The notes under the pieces: model-generated
What the model saw: the letters and a program-made list of their open reading frames with translations, nothing else
The model's database searches: none
What the model was told of the DNA's origin: nothing
Translations under genes and position numbers: made by a program
Source of the DNA: Lachnospiraceae bacterium MD329
Lineage (GTDB): Bacteria > Bacillota > Clostridia > UBA1381
Assembly: GCA_010206265.1 (NCBI GenBank)
Contig: VIQV01000026.1
Span: 217,515-281,514, forward strand
Length of the DNA stretch: 64,000 nt
Direction: 5' to 3'
In this document: piece after piece, positions 1-7,384 of the stretch
Numbering within the stretch: the stretch's first letter is position 1
Layout of the letters: the number at the start of each line of letters is the position of its first letter

Positions 1-1
1 A

Positions 2-355
2 ATATGTGATACGGCAGGCAGACTGCACAACAAGAAAAATCTTATGGCGGAACTTGCGAAAATTAATCGAGTTATAGAACGCGAACTTCCTGAATCGTCA
101 AGAGAAACATTGCTTGTTCTGGACGCGTCTACAGGTCAGAACGCTGTAAGTCAGGCTAAATTATTTGGTGAAACTACAGATATAACAGGTATAGTGTTGA
201 CAAAGCTGGACGGTACGGCAAAGGGCGGTATAGTGATTTCACTTGCAAAGGAACAGAATCTGCCGGTTAAATTTGTAGGTGTAGGAGAGGGCGTTGATGA
301 TTTACAGGAGTTTAATCCTTTGGATTTTGCAGGGGCGCTTTTTGATGAAGAATAA
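2..355 (+). CDS. ftsY: FtsY, signal recognition particle receptor, C-terminal part
   Basis: This is the last 117 residues of the SRP receptor GTPase, which docks ribosome-nascent chain-SRP complexes at the membrane. The reading frame is open from base 2, so the N-terminal part lies outside the window. Visible GTPase motifs are DTAGR (G3) at the very start and [10 protein letters not shown] (G4 plus the following loop). The tail ends [22 protein letters not shown], a typical FtsY end. An internal ATG at base 44 lies within the conserved domain and is not the start. The next gene begins 23 bp downstream on the same strand. Confidence 0.95.
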   Translation: MCDTAGRLHNKKNLMAELAKINRVIERELPESSRETLLVLDASTGQNAVSQAKLFGETTDITGIVLTKLDGTAKGGIVISLAKEQNLPVKFVGVGEGVDDLQEFNPLDFAGALFDEE

Positions 356-377
356 AATATATTGAGGGTGATATTTT

Positions 378-1250
378 GTGGATTTGAAAAATACAGCAAA
401 AAAATACATTTTGCCGTATTTGGCTATGACAATAGGTACTGCGGCGGCAGCATTTGCATTAGAGGAATTTTTGATACCATCGACAATTCTTGACGGCGGA
501 GTTATGGGTATAAGCATTATTCTGGCGCAGATTTTAAAAAGAGGAGTCAGCCTGTTTGTAATTGTGCTTAATCTGCCGTTTTTAATTGTGGGATTTCGTC
601 AGCTTGGCTGGCGGTTCCTTATAAGAGGTACATATTGTATGCTGCTGCTTGCGGGTTTGCTTGAACTGTTTAAGGACGTACCTGCCATAACAAATACAGA
701 GCTTTTAGCAGTTGTATTCGGAGGCGTTATACTTGGTTTTGGCGTGGGTACGGTAATACGGTACGGCGGCTGTCTGGACGGTACTGAAATCGTTGCAATG
801 CTTTTGAGCAAAAAACTGAATTTTTCTGTCGGACAAATTATTTTTGCGATTAATATAGCTATTTATGCGGTTGCGGGTTTGCTGTTCGGCTGGGACAGAG
901 CGCTTTACAGCCTGCTCACATATTTTATTTCATTTAAAATTATTGATATGGTTGAAATAGGAATGGAACAAGCAAAGGCAGTTATGATTATTACGAACGA
1001 AGGCAGAAATATTGCTGATGAACTGTATAAATCTCTTGGAAGAACCTGTACTTTACTGGAAGGCGAAGGACTGATAAGCGGAAAAAAAGTGGTGCTTTAT
1101 TGTGTTGTTACAAGAATTGAGCTTGCCGAAGTAAAGCGTATTGTAAATGATGATGACGCGTCGGCGTTTGTAACGGTAACAGATGTTTCGGAGATAATAG
1201 GCAAGCATATTAAAAATACAAATGTTGAGATTCTGGCTGAAGGTGAATAA
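378..1250 (+). CDS. YitT family membrane protein
   Basis: A 290-residue integral membrane protein. The N-terminal two thirds hold about five or six hydrophobic segments of the YitT (DUF161) family, with the conserved stretches PSTILDGGVMGIS and YGGCLDGTEIVAML. The last ~80 residues are a soluble DUF2179 domain. The function of the family is unsettled. The start is GTG at 378, preceded by GAGGG; there is no suitable ATG nearby. It lies 23 bp after ftsY and may be co-transcribed with it. A strong stem-loop follows the stop codon, and aroA converges from the other side. Confidence 0.88.
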   Translation: MDLKNTAKKYILPYLAMTIGTAAAAFALEEFLIPSTILDGGVMGISIILAQILKRGVSLFVIVLNLPFLIVGFRQLGWRFLIRGTYCMLLLAGLLELFKDVPAITNTELLAVVFGGVILGFGVGTVIRYGGCLDGTEIVAMLLSKKLNFSVGQIIFAINIAIYAVAGLLFGWDRALYSLLTYFISFKIIDMVEIGMEQAKAVMIITNEGRNIADELYKSLGRTCTLLEGEGLISGKKVVLYCVVTRIELAEVKRIVNDDDASAFVTVTDVSEIIGKHIKNTNVEILAEGE

Positions 1251-1280
1251 AAAAAGCAGTACATTGCGTACTGCTTTTTA
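1251..1280. terminator. Bidirectional terminator between the YitT gene and aroA
   Basis: Perfect 12-bp inverted repeat: AAAAAGCAGTAC, 5-nt loop, GTACTGCTTTTT. It has an A-run on one side and a T-run on the other, so it can end transcription in both directions. It fills almost the whole gap between two convergent stop codons. Confidence 0.9.
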
Positions 1281-1286
1281 AATTTG

Positions 1287-2552
1287 TTAATTCCCAAGTT
1301 TATAAAAATCTTCAAAGAAAGAAGGATATGAAACACAGGCGCAATCGCTGTCGTCAAGCGTACATTCTCCGTTTGCAAGCTGAGCGAGTACGGTAAGGCT
1401 CATAGCCATTCTATGGTCGCCGTAAGTCTTAAAATCAGCTCCGTGAATATTTTTTCCGCCGTTTATAATCATACCGTCGTCAGTTTCGGTAATATCAACA
1501 CCGCATTTTGAAAGCTCGTCTACAACCGCGCGTATTCTGTTTGTTTCCTTAACCTTTAATTCTTCCGCGTCTTTTATGACGGTCTGACCATCTGCAAATA
1601 CAGCAGCTACTGCTATAATCGGAAGTTCGTCAATAAGTCGGGGGATAATATCTCCGCTGATTGTTGTACCGTGTAAAGCTGATGAACTGACAGTTATATC
1701 GGCTACGCTTTCACCTGCGCTTGAACGAAGATTTTCAAGTTTTATATTAGCGCCCATATCGTGCAGAACATCTATAATACCGGTTCTGGTAGGATTGACA
1801 CCGACATTTGTAACTGTAATTTTGGAATTCGGCATAATCAAGCCAAGTACCATAAAGAAGGCGGCAGAAGAAATATCACCTGGTACATCGACATTTACAG
1901 GCTCAAGCAGACCTGTTTTTTTTATGTGTATGTCAAGACCGTCGGTGTGAATATCCGCGCCCATTGCGCTTAACATCAATTCAGTGTGGTCGCGTGATTT
2001 TTCGATTTCGTGAATAACGGTTTCCCCGTCTGCATAAAGAGAGGCAAGAATTATTGCTGTTTTTACCTGAGCTGACGCAACGGGCATTGTATAGTTTATA
2101 CCGTGAAGTGATGAACCTTGTATGTACAGAGGACAGTAGTCGTTTTTGATTTTTGCACCCATAAGAGAAAGCGGCTCGGTCACTCTTTTCATAGGACGCT
2201 TTTGGATTGAGGCGTCGCCGGTGATTGAGCTGTCAAAAGTTTGTCCCGACAAAATACCGCATAAAAGACGAGTAGTAGTGCCGCTGTTTCCCGTGTACAG
2301 CATTTGTTCAGGAGCTTTCAGACCGTTAAGACCGTTTCCGTGAACAGTAACATTTTCTCCGTTTACATCTATATCAATTCCCATATTTCTAAAACAGTCA
2401 ATAGTAGAAAGGCAGTCTGCACCCTGTAAAAAGCCTGTGATTTCAGTAGATCCTCCTGCAAGCGCTCCAAGTATAACAGCGCGGTGTGAGATTGATTTAT
2501 CGCCGGGGACTTTTATTGTGCCGGACGCTTTTGAAATTTTTCTTATAACCAT
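1287..2552 (-). CDS. aroA: 3-phosphoshikimate 1-carboxyvinyltransferase (EPSP synthase)
   Basis: Catalyses the sixth shikimate pathway step, joining shikimate-3-phosphate and phosphoenolpyruvate. The 421 residues match the usual length. Family motifs visible are PGDKSISHRA near the N-terminus (residues ~17-26), LYTGNSGTTTRLL, SGDISSAAFFM and the late YGDHRMAMS. ATG at 2552 is used as the start; a TTG three codons upstream (2561) lies closer to the AAGGGAG Shine-Dalgarno sequence and cannot be excluded. It is a single-gene unit, divergent from the flippase gene and convergent with the YitT gene. Another shikimate gene, aroB, lies about 20 kb away. Confidence 0.96.
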   Translation of the reverse strand: MVIRKISKASGTIKVPGDKSISHRAVILGALAGGSTEITGFLQGADCLSTIDCFRNMGIDIDVNGENVTVHGNGLNGLKAPEQMLYTGNSGTTTRLLCGILSGQTFDSSITGDASIQKRPMKRVTEPLSLMGAKIKNDYCPLYIQGSSLHGINYTMPVASAQVKTAIILASLYADGETVIHEIEKSRDHTELMLSAMGADIHTDGLDIHIKKTGLLEPVNVDVPGDISSAAFFMVLGLIMPNSKITVTNVGVNPTRTGIIDVLHDMGANIKLENLRSSAGESVADITVSSSALHGTTISGDIIPRLIDELPIIAVAAVFADGQTVIKDAEELKVKETNRIRAVVDELSKCGVDITETDDGMIINGGKNIHGADFKTYGDHRMAMSLTVLAQLANGECTLDDSDCACVSYPSFFEDFYKLGN

Positions 2553-2650
2553 TTTTAACAATTAACTCCCTTCAGTGCGTTAAAGTTATTCTAAAATTAT
2601 TATAGCACAAATAGTATGTAAAGACAAGTTTTAAATACTCGGAGGGAATT

Positions 2651-4183
2651 ATGAAAAAACAAAGCTTTTTAACAGGTGCTGTAATACTTATGATAGCAAA
2701 CGGAATATCAAAAATACTGGGCGCTGTGTTTAAAATACCGCTCGCCTGTATCATTCACGAGGAAGGAATGGCGGTATTTAACATTGCGTTTGAAGTATAT
2801 GTAATGTTTCTTTCGTTTATAATATCAGGACTGCCGTTTGCAATATCAAAACTGGTGGCCGAGAGTAATTCGCGCGGAATGGACGCACGTACACATAAAA
2901 TAGTACGTATTTCAACAATTTTACTTGTAGTTATAGGAGTGCTCGGAAGTATTGCTCTTTATATTGGCGCACCGTTTTTTGCGCTTGCGATGAAGGAGGA
3001 AAAGGCAGTTTATGCTATACGAATGATAGCTCCTGCAATATTTTTTGTGGCACTGGGAACAGCTTACAAAAGTTATTATCAGGGTGTTTCCAATATGATA
3101 CCGACGGCATTGTCACAGGTGAGCGAAGCGGTGGTAAAGCTTGCTGCAGGATATTATTTGGCGGTGCTTTTTATAGAATACGGTGTTGATAAAACGGCAG
3201 GCGGCGCTATAATGGGCGTAACAGCAGGTGAAATAGTGGCTACAGCAATATTAATGCTGATGTACATATTAAGGAGAAAAGAACCGTATATAAAAACAGA
3301 AAATGTATCAACACGTGAGATTTTAAAAGATTTAATAGCGGTTGCCTTGCCGCTTTTATGTGCGTCTGTTGTATCAAATGCAATAAATGTAGCAGATACA
3401 ACGCTTGTACGTTCACGCTTGCTTGACGCAGGATTTGCGCCCGACGAGGCGCGTTTTCTGTACGGCGCATACACCGGTTATGCGCTTACCGTATTTCATT
3501 TGCCGGTAGGAATACTCGGTACGTTGGGAGTAAGCATATTGCCTGTAATTGCAGGCGCTGTTGCCGTAAATAACAGTCAGAAGGCGCAGAGGGCAACAGA
3601 TATAGGAATAAGACTGGCGGTGATATTATCCCTGCCTTGTGGTGTTATAATGTATACGCTGAGCAGTGAAATACTGTCAACTTTGTTTCATAATGACACC
3701 TCGGCGCAAATGCTTACGGTAGTTGCACCGTGTGTTGTGATGATGTGTGTAACGCAGATTAGCGGAGCGATACTGCAGTCTGCAGGAAAAATAATGCTGC
3801 CGTTTTTCTATGCTCTTATAGGCAGTGCAATAAAACTGTCAATAGAATGGTTCCTTATTGCCGACCCTGAAATACATATATACGGTTCAGCCATAGGTTC
3901 GACAGCCGCGTATACTGTAATTATGGTGTTAAATCTTTTAGCGGTAAAAAAGCATTTAGGTTTAAAACAGAAATTTATGGAAATAATGATAAAGCCCGTG
4001 ATTGCAGCGGCGGTAATGTTTGCCGCAATACGTTTGCTGTACTTACCGGTAACTGCGTATACAGGAGGCGGATTTATAGCTTTGGCACTTTTGTGCGCTG
4101 TAAGCTGTGCGGCATATGCAGCCGTACTGCTTGTAACTGATGCTGTATCTGTACGGGAAATAAAAAAAATACTTAAAGGATAG
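2651..4183 (+). CDS. SpoVB/MurJ-type polysaccharide flippase of the MATE-like (MOP) superfamily
   Basis: A 510-residue polytopic membrane protein with about 14 hydrophobic segments. The N-terminus (SFLTGAVILMIANGISKILG) and the motif FHLPVGILGTLGVSILP are typical of the SpoVB/YabM branch of lipid-linked oligosaccharide flippases. It probably moves a peptidoglycan or spore-cortex precursor across the membrane. GGAGGG lies 5 bp before the ATG. In Bacillus subtilis the equivalent position, directly before mazG (yabN), is held by yabM, which supports the assignment. The paralogues SpoVB, YabM and MurJ cannot be told apart here by eye. Confidence 0.87.
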   Translation: MKKQSFLTGAVILMIANGISKILGAVFKIPLACIIHEEGMAVFNIAFEVYVMFLSFIISGLPFAISKLVAESNSRGMDARTHKIVRISTILLVVIGVLGSIALYIGAPFFALAMKEEKAVYAIRMIAPAIFFVALGTAYKSYYQGVSNMIPTALSQVSEAVVKLAAGYYLAVLFIEYGVDKTAGGAIMGVTAGEIVATAILMLMYILRRKEPYIKTENVSTREILKDLIAVALPLLCASVVSNAINVADTTLVRSRLLDAGFAPDEARFLYGAYTGYALTVFHLPVGILGTLGVSILPVIAGAVAVNNSQKAQRATDIGIRLAVILSLPCGVIMYTLSSEILSTLFHNDTSAQMLTVVAPCVVMMCVTQISGAILQSAGKIMLPFFYALIGSAIKLSIEWFLIADPEIHIYGSAIGSTAAYTVIMVLNLLAVKKHLGLKQKFMEIMIKPVIAAAVMFAAIRLLYLPVTAYTGGGFIALALLCAVSCAAYAAVLLVTDAVSVREIKKILKG

Positions 4184-4272
4184 ACTTGTAAAAAGAAGTG
4201 CGAGGTGGTATAATTATCTGAGTGGAAAAAATTCACTTAATTACGCATTGAGGTGGAAGGATAGGTACAGAT

Positions 4273-5049
4273 ATGAAAAATTATACAATAGACGAGTTAC
4301 TTGAAATTATGCAGACACTTCGCGGTGAAAACGGCTGTCCGTGGGACAGGGCGCAGACTCACCAAAGCATTAAAAAAAGTATGATAGAGGAATGTTATGA
4401 GGCTATTGACGCTCTTGATTCGGGTGACGATCACGCTTTTGCAAATGAGCTGGGCGACGTGCTTTTACAGGTAGTATTTCATTCACAGCTTGCAAAAGAG
4501 AGAAATGCTTTTGATTTTCAGAGTGTTGTAAATGAAATATGCACCAAACTGATAACACGTCATACTCACGTTTTCGGAGAGGATAAGGCAGTATCAGCCG
4601 AGGAGGCTCTGGGACAGTGGGAGAAGAATAAGAAAAAGGAAAAAAATCTGGATACTTATTCTGCAATGCTTTGTGATGTGCCGAATTATCTGCCGTCGCT
4701 TATGAGAAGTGAAAAGATACAAAAGAAGGCAGGCAGTGTCGGATTTGACTGGGACAGCCTTGAAGGTGTTTATGAAAAGCTTGCTGAGGAAACGGAAGAA
4801 TTGAAATCTGCCGTGAATTCGGGTGACAGTGATAAGATTGAAGAGGAGTACGGTGATTTATTGTTTACAGCCGTAAATTTGGGGCGTCATCTAAAGCTTA
4901 CGCCTGAGATTTCATTGACAAAAGCTTCAGAAAAGTTTATAAAGCGTTTTGCAAGAATGGAAGAATTTGCAATTGCAGACGGACTGGATTTGGCAGAACT
5001 CAGCGCAGATGAATTAGATGCGTTATGGAAAAAATCAAAAAAAGCATAA
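4273..5049 (+). CDS. mazG: Nucleoside triphosphate pyrophosphohydrolase MazG
   Basis: 258 residues with two MazG repeats. The first holds the metal-binding helices: NGCPWDRAQTHQSIKKSMIEE, then EECYE and ANELGDVLLQ. The second holds EETEELKSA and IEEEYGDLLFTAVN. The enzyme hydrolyses non-canonical NTPs to NMP and pyrophosphate, cleaning the nucleotide pool. It matches YabN without the N-terminal tetrapyrrole-methylase domain of the Bacillus protein. It lies 89 bp after the flippase gene, in the order expected for the spoVB-to-yabR cluster. Confidence 0.95.
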   Translation: MKNYTIDELLEIMQTLRGENGCPWDRAQTHQSIKKSMIEECYEAIDALDSGDDHAFANELGDVLLQVVFHSQLAKERNAFDFQSVVNEICTKLITRHTHVFGEDKAVSAEEALGQWEKNKKKEKNLDTYSAMLCDVPNYLPSLMRSEKIQKKAGSVGFDWDSLEGVYEKLAEETEELKSAVNSGDSDKIEEEYGDLLFTAVNLGRHLKLTPEISLTKASEKFIKRFARMEEFAIADGLDLAELSADELDALWKKSKKA

Positions 5050-5096
5050 ATAAGCCGTTTTTTTAGGAAATTTTGACCTAAAATGCCAAAAAAGTA

Positions 5097-5125
5097 TTGA
5101 CATATTAAAAAAAATATAATAGAAT
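5097..5125 (+). promoter_or_regulatory. Sigma-A type promoter of the HU gene
   Basis: TTGACA at 5097-5102 and TAGAAT at 5120-5125, with a 17-bp spacer. It lies about 80 bp upstream of the HU start in an A/T-rich tract. A perfect TATAAT at 5115-5120 also exists but would give only a 12-bp spacer. Confidence 0.7.
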
Positions 5126-5203
5126 TATTGGCGAACAGGTATTTTTGAAAAATAGTCTGTTAAGACAAAATAAATATCTAAGTGATATAGGAGGAAAAAA
5201 ATT

Positions 5204-5479
5204 ATGAACAAGACAGAGTTAGTTGCAGCAGTTGCTCAGAAAGCTGAGCTATCAAAGAAAGATGCAGAGAAGGCAGTTGCAGCAGTTACAGCAGCAATTA
5301 CAGACGCTCTTTGTGCAGGCGATAAAGTACAGCTTGTAGGTTTCGGTACATTTGAAGTTAGAAACAGAGATGCAAGAACAGGTAAGAACCCGCGTACAGG
5401 CGAGGCTATTAAGATTCCTGCTTCAAAGAATCCTGCATTCAAGGCTGGTAAGGCTCTTAAGGACGTTGTAAATAAGTAA
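5204..5479 (+). CDS. hup: HU family DNA-binding protein
   Basis: 91 residues, full length for HU. It bends and compacts DNA as a dimer. It begins [14 protein letters not shown] and contains the conserved core [19 protein letters not shown] and the DNA-binding arm with [28 protein letters not shown] lies 9 bp upstream of the ATG. It has its own promoter (5097) and terminator (5492), so it is probably an independent, highly expressed unit placed inside the spoVB-mazG-rqcP series. Confidence 0.97.
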   Translation: MNKTELVAAVAQKAELSKKDAEKAVAAVTAAITDALCAGDKVQLVGFGTFEVRNRDARTGKNPRTGEAIKIPASKNPAFKAGKALKDVVNK

Positions 5480-5491
5480 TTTGCAATAATT

Positions 5492-5524
5492 AAACGGGTG
5501 CTGTATCTGCAGTACCCGTTTTTT
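5492..5524 (+). terminator. Rho-independent terminator of the HU gene
   Basis: Stem ACGGGTGCTG / CAGTACCCGT (one G-T pair), 6-nt loop, then a run of six T. It ends 14 bp before the next start codon. Confidence 0.88.
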
Positions 5525-5538
5525 CATCGGAGGATATA

Positions 5539-5778
5539 ATGAGAATTGATAAATATTTAAAGGTGGCGCGTCTTATAAAAAGACGTTCCGTAGCAAATGA
5601 GGCGTGCGATCAGGGAAGAATTACGGTGAACGGACGTATTGTTAAAGCGTCGTACGATGTTAAGGAAAATGATATAATTGAAATAAAAATGGGTGAGCGA
5701 GTAATAAAGGTACAGGTTGCGGCTATTGCAGAGCACGTCTTAAAAAATGACGCGTCAAGCTTGTATAAACAGCTTTAG
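5539..5778 (+). CDS. rqcP: S4-domain RNA-binding protein RqcP (YabO/Hsp15-like)
   Basis: 79 residues, essentially a single S4 domain: MRIDKYLKVARLIKRRS at the N-terminus, then ACDQGRITVNGRIVKAS. The family binds stalled 50S subunits and supports C-terminal alanine tailing in ribosome quality control, working with RqcH. The ATG is preceded by GGAGG with 7-bp spacing. The position before yabP/yabQ matches yabO of Bacillus subtilis. Confidence 0.92.
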   Translation: MRIDKYLKVARLIKRRSVANEACDQGRITVNGRIVKASYDVKENDIIEIKMGERVIKVQVAAIAEHVLKNDASSLYKQL

Positions 5779-5841
5779 TAATAAAACGCGGCGGCGGCGC
5801 ATAGACTTAATCAGATAATGAAGATAGGGGGCGCAGTCGTT

Positions 5842-6108
5842 ATGGAAAAGGTTGTAAGCCGTGAACATTCGATGACTATGATGAACAGGGCAAATATGTC
5901 GCTGTCAGGAGTTACTGAGGTGTCGGAATTTTCACAGAACAAGGTGGTTTTAAAAACTACGATGGGAGATTTGTGCATTAAGGGAAAAAGGCTCAGTGTA
6001 AACCAGCTTAATACCGAAAGCGGTACGCTGGACGTAAAAGGAGAGATACAGTCGATACAATATACAACAGCAGCAAAGGACGGATTTTTGACGGGATTGT
6101 TTAAGTAA
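5842..6108 (+). CDS. yabP: Sporulation protein YabP
   Basis: 88 residues with the YabP signature: REHSMTMMNRANMSLSGVTEV, then a beta-rich core with LSVNQLNTESGTLDVKG. The family is needed for spore coat and cortex work in Bacillus and is found only in endospore formers. ATG 5842 is chosen over an in-frame ATG at 5818 because AGGGGG lies 10 bp upstream of it. The stop codon abuts the yabQ ATG directly, showing translational coupling. Confidence 0.9.
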   Translation: MEKVVSREHSMTMMNRANMSLSGVTEVSEFSQNKVVLKTTMGDLCIKGKRLSVNQLNTESGTLDVKGEIQSIQYTTAAKDGFLTGLFK

Positions 6109-6549
6109 ATGGCGCAGGAGGTTATATTTTTTCTGGCATTGACAGCCTGCGGTGCGGCTATTGCTTTTTTGCTTGACATATTCAGAGCATTTCGGATAGC
6201 TGTAAGACCTTCTTCGGCGGCGGTTGCGGTAAGTGATGTGCTTTGTTGCGCAGGCGCAATGTTTATTGCGCTTGCGTGCGTATGGAATCTGAACAGCGGA
6301 ATTTTCAGATTTTATGAGATAGTAGGAATAATACTGGGAGCAACCTTGTATTTTTCCTCTATAAGTAAATGGATTTTACGGTTTTTTGTATTTGTGTTTA
6401 GAAAAATTTTGAAATTCATAAAAATAATTTGCAAAATACTCTTGACACCGTTATCATTTTTGTATAAAATTTTAGTAGTACCTGTAAAAAATAAAATACG
6501 AAAGGATAATGGTACTTATGGCGAACGAGTACAAGGACAGAATCACTGA
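6109..6549 (+). CDS. yabQ: Spore cortex biosynthesis protein YabQ
   Basis: 146-residue membrane protein. Hydrophobic segments lie at ~5-25, 40-60 and 70-90, followed by a basic amphipathic tail (FRKILKFIKIICKILLTPLSFLYK). The DIFRAFRI motif after the first segment is typical of YabQ. In Bacillus YabQ is needed for the spore cortex. It follows yabP with no gap and overlaps the divIC start region by about 30 bp. Confidence 0.9.
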   Translation: MAQEVIFFLALTACGAAIAFLLDIFRAFRIAVRPSSAAVAVSDVLCCAGAMFIALACVWNLNSGIFRFYEIVGIILGATLYFSSISKWILRFFVFVFRKILKFIKIICKILLTPLSFLYKILVVPVKNKIRKDNGTYGERVQGQNH

Positions 6550-6841
6550 ATATCTGTCAGAACATAGAAAAGGAATCAAGCTTGCATTATTTTTTGTTCT
6601 GGTGCTTGCAATGCTTTTTAAAGGCGTAATGCAGATACCGCAGATAGTTTCCGGTAAAGCGGAAATTGCGCGTCTGCAAACTCAGATTGAGTATGAAAAG
6701 GAACGTCAGCAGGAGATAAGCGAGCTTAAAGATAAGGTTAATACTGACGAGTACATAGAAAAAATAGCTACTGAAAAGCTTGGGCTTGTAAAGAGCAATG
6801 CGAAAATTTTTGTGGACGTGTCGGGCGAACAACAGCAATAA
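6518..6841 (+). CDS. divIC: Septum formation initiator DivIC (FtsB-like)
   Basis: 107 residues: a short basic N-terminus, one transmembrane helix at ~20-40, then a coiled coil (EIARLQTQIEYEKERQQEISELKDKV) and the family end DEYIEKIATEKLGLVKSNAKIFVD. It is part of the divisome FtsL-DivIC-DivIB complex. ATG 6518 has AAAGGA 11 bp upstream; an in-frame ATG at 6509 lies too close to that site. It overlaps the end of yabQ. Confidence 0.9.
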   Translation: MANEYKDRITEYLSEHRKGIKLALFFVLVLAMLFKGVMQIPQIVSGKAEIARLQTQIEYEKERQQEISELKDKVNTDEYIEKIATEKLGLVKSNAKIFVDVSGEQQQ

Positions 6842-6872
6842 TAAACAGTAAGAGAGGAAAAACAAAATAATT

Positions 6873-7322
6873 ATGATTTCAGTTGGTAGCATAGTAGAGG
6901 GGACAGTTGTCAGCGTAATGCCGTTCGGAGTGTTTGTGGATATAGGAAACAAACAGTCGGGACTTGTTCACATATCTGAAATATCTTCGAGATATGTGAA
7001 GGATATTAACGAATGTATAAAGAAAGGCGATACTGTAAAAGCAAAGGTTATAAAAATTGATGATGCAGGAAAAATAAGCCTTTCCATTAGACAGGCAAAC
7101 GAGGAAAAGCGTGAGTCCAGACCGAGGGCGGAAAAAAAAGAACGCGGACCTATACGTCCTGCTGAAATTGATTGGGGTATGTCAGAAAGTTCGGGTTTGT
7201 CATTTGAGGATAAGCTGTCAAGATTTAAACAGGACAGTGACGAAAAAATGCAGACACTTCGCCGTAATAACGATTCAAAGCGTTCAGGCGGATACAGCAG
7301 AAAGGGCAGCCATTCGTTTTAA
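6873..7322 (+). CDS. yabR: S1 RNA-binding domain protein YabR
   Basis: 149 residues. An S1 domain occupies ~1-75, with the motifs VGSIVEGTVVSVMPFGVFVDIG, SGLVHISEIS and GKISLSIRQA. A charged, low-complexity tail is rich in Arg, Lys, Ser and Gly. It probably binds RNA or ribosomes as a general stress and translation factor. It ends the yabM-to-yabR order; the stem-loop right after the stop (7337) closes the unit. Confidence 0.9.
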   Translation: MISVGSIVEGTVVSVMPFGVFVDIGNKQSGLVHISEISSRYVKDINECIKKGDTVKAKVIKIDDAGKISLSIRQANEEKRESRPRAEKKERGPIRPAEIDWGMSESSGLSFEDKLSRFKQDSDEKMQTLRRNNDSKRSGGYSRKGSHSF

Positions 7323-7336
7323 ATAGAATTTTATTG

Positions 7337-7363
7337 GGCGGAAAGTGATTTCCGCCTGTTTTG
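7337..7363 (+). terminator. Terminator after yabR
   Basis: GGCGGAAA, 4-nt loop, TTTCCGCC, then TGTTTTG. It directly follows the yabR stop and precedes the next start by about 20 bp. Confidence 0.8.
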
Positions 7364-7384
7364 TGTATTATGGAGAGAAAGGAT

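Noticed and set aside
5115..5120. Perfect TATAAT as the -10 box of the HU promoter
   Set aside because: It would leave a spacer of only 12 bp to TTGACA; TAGAAT at 5120 gives 17 bp.
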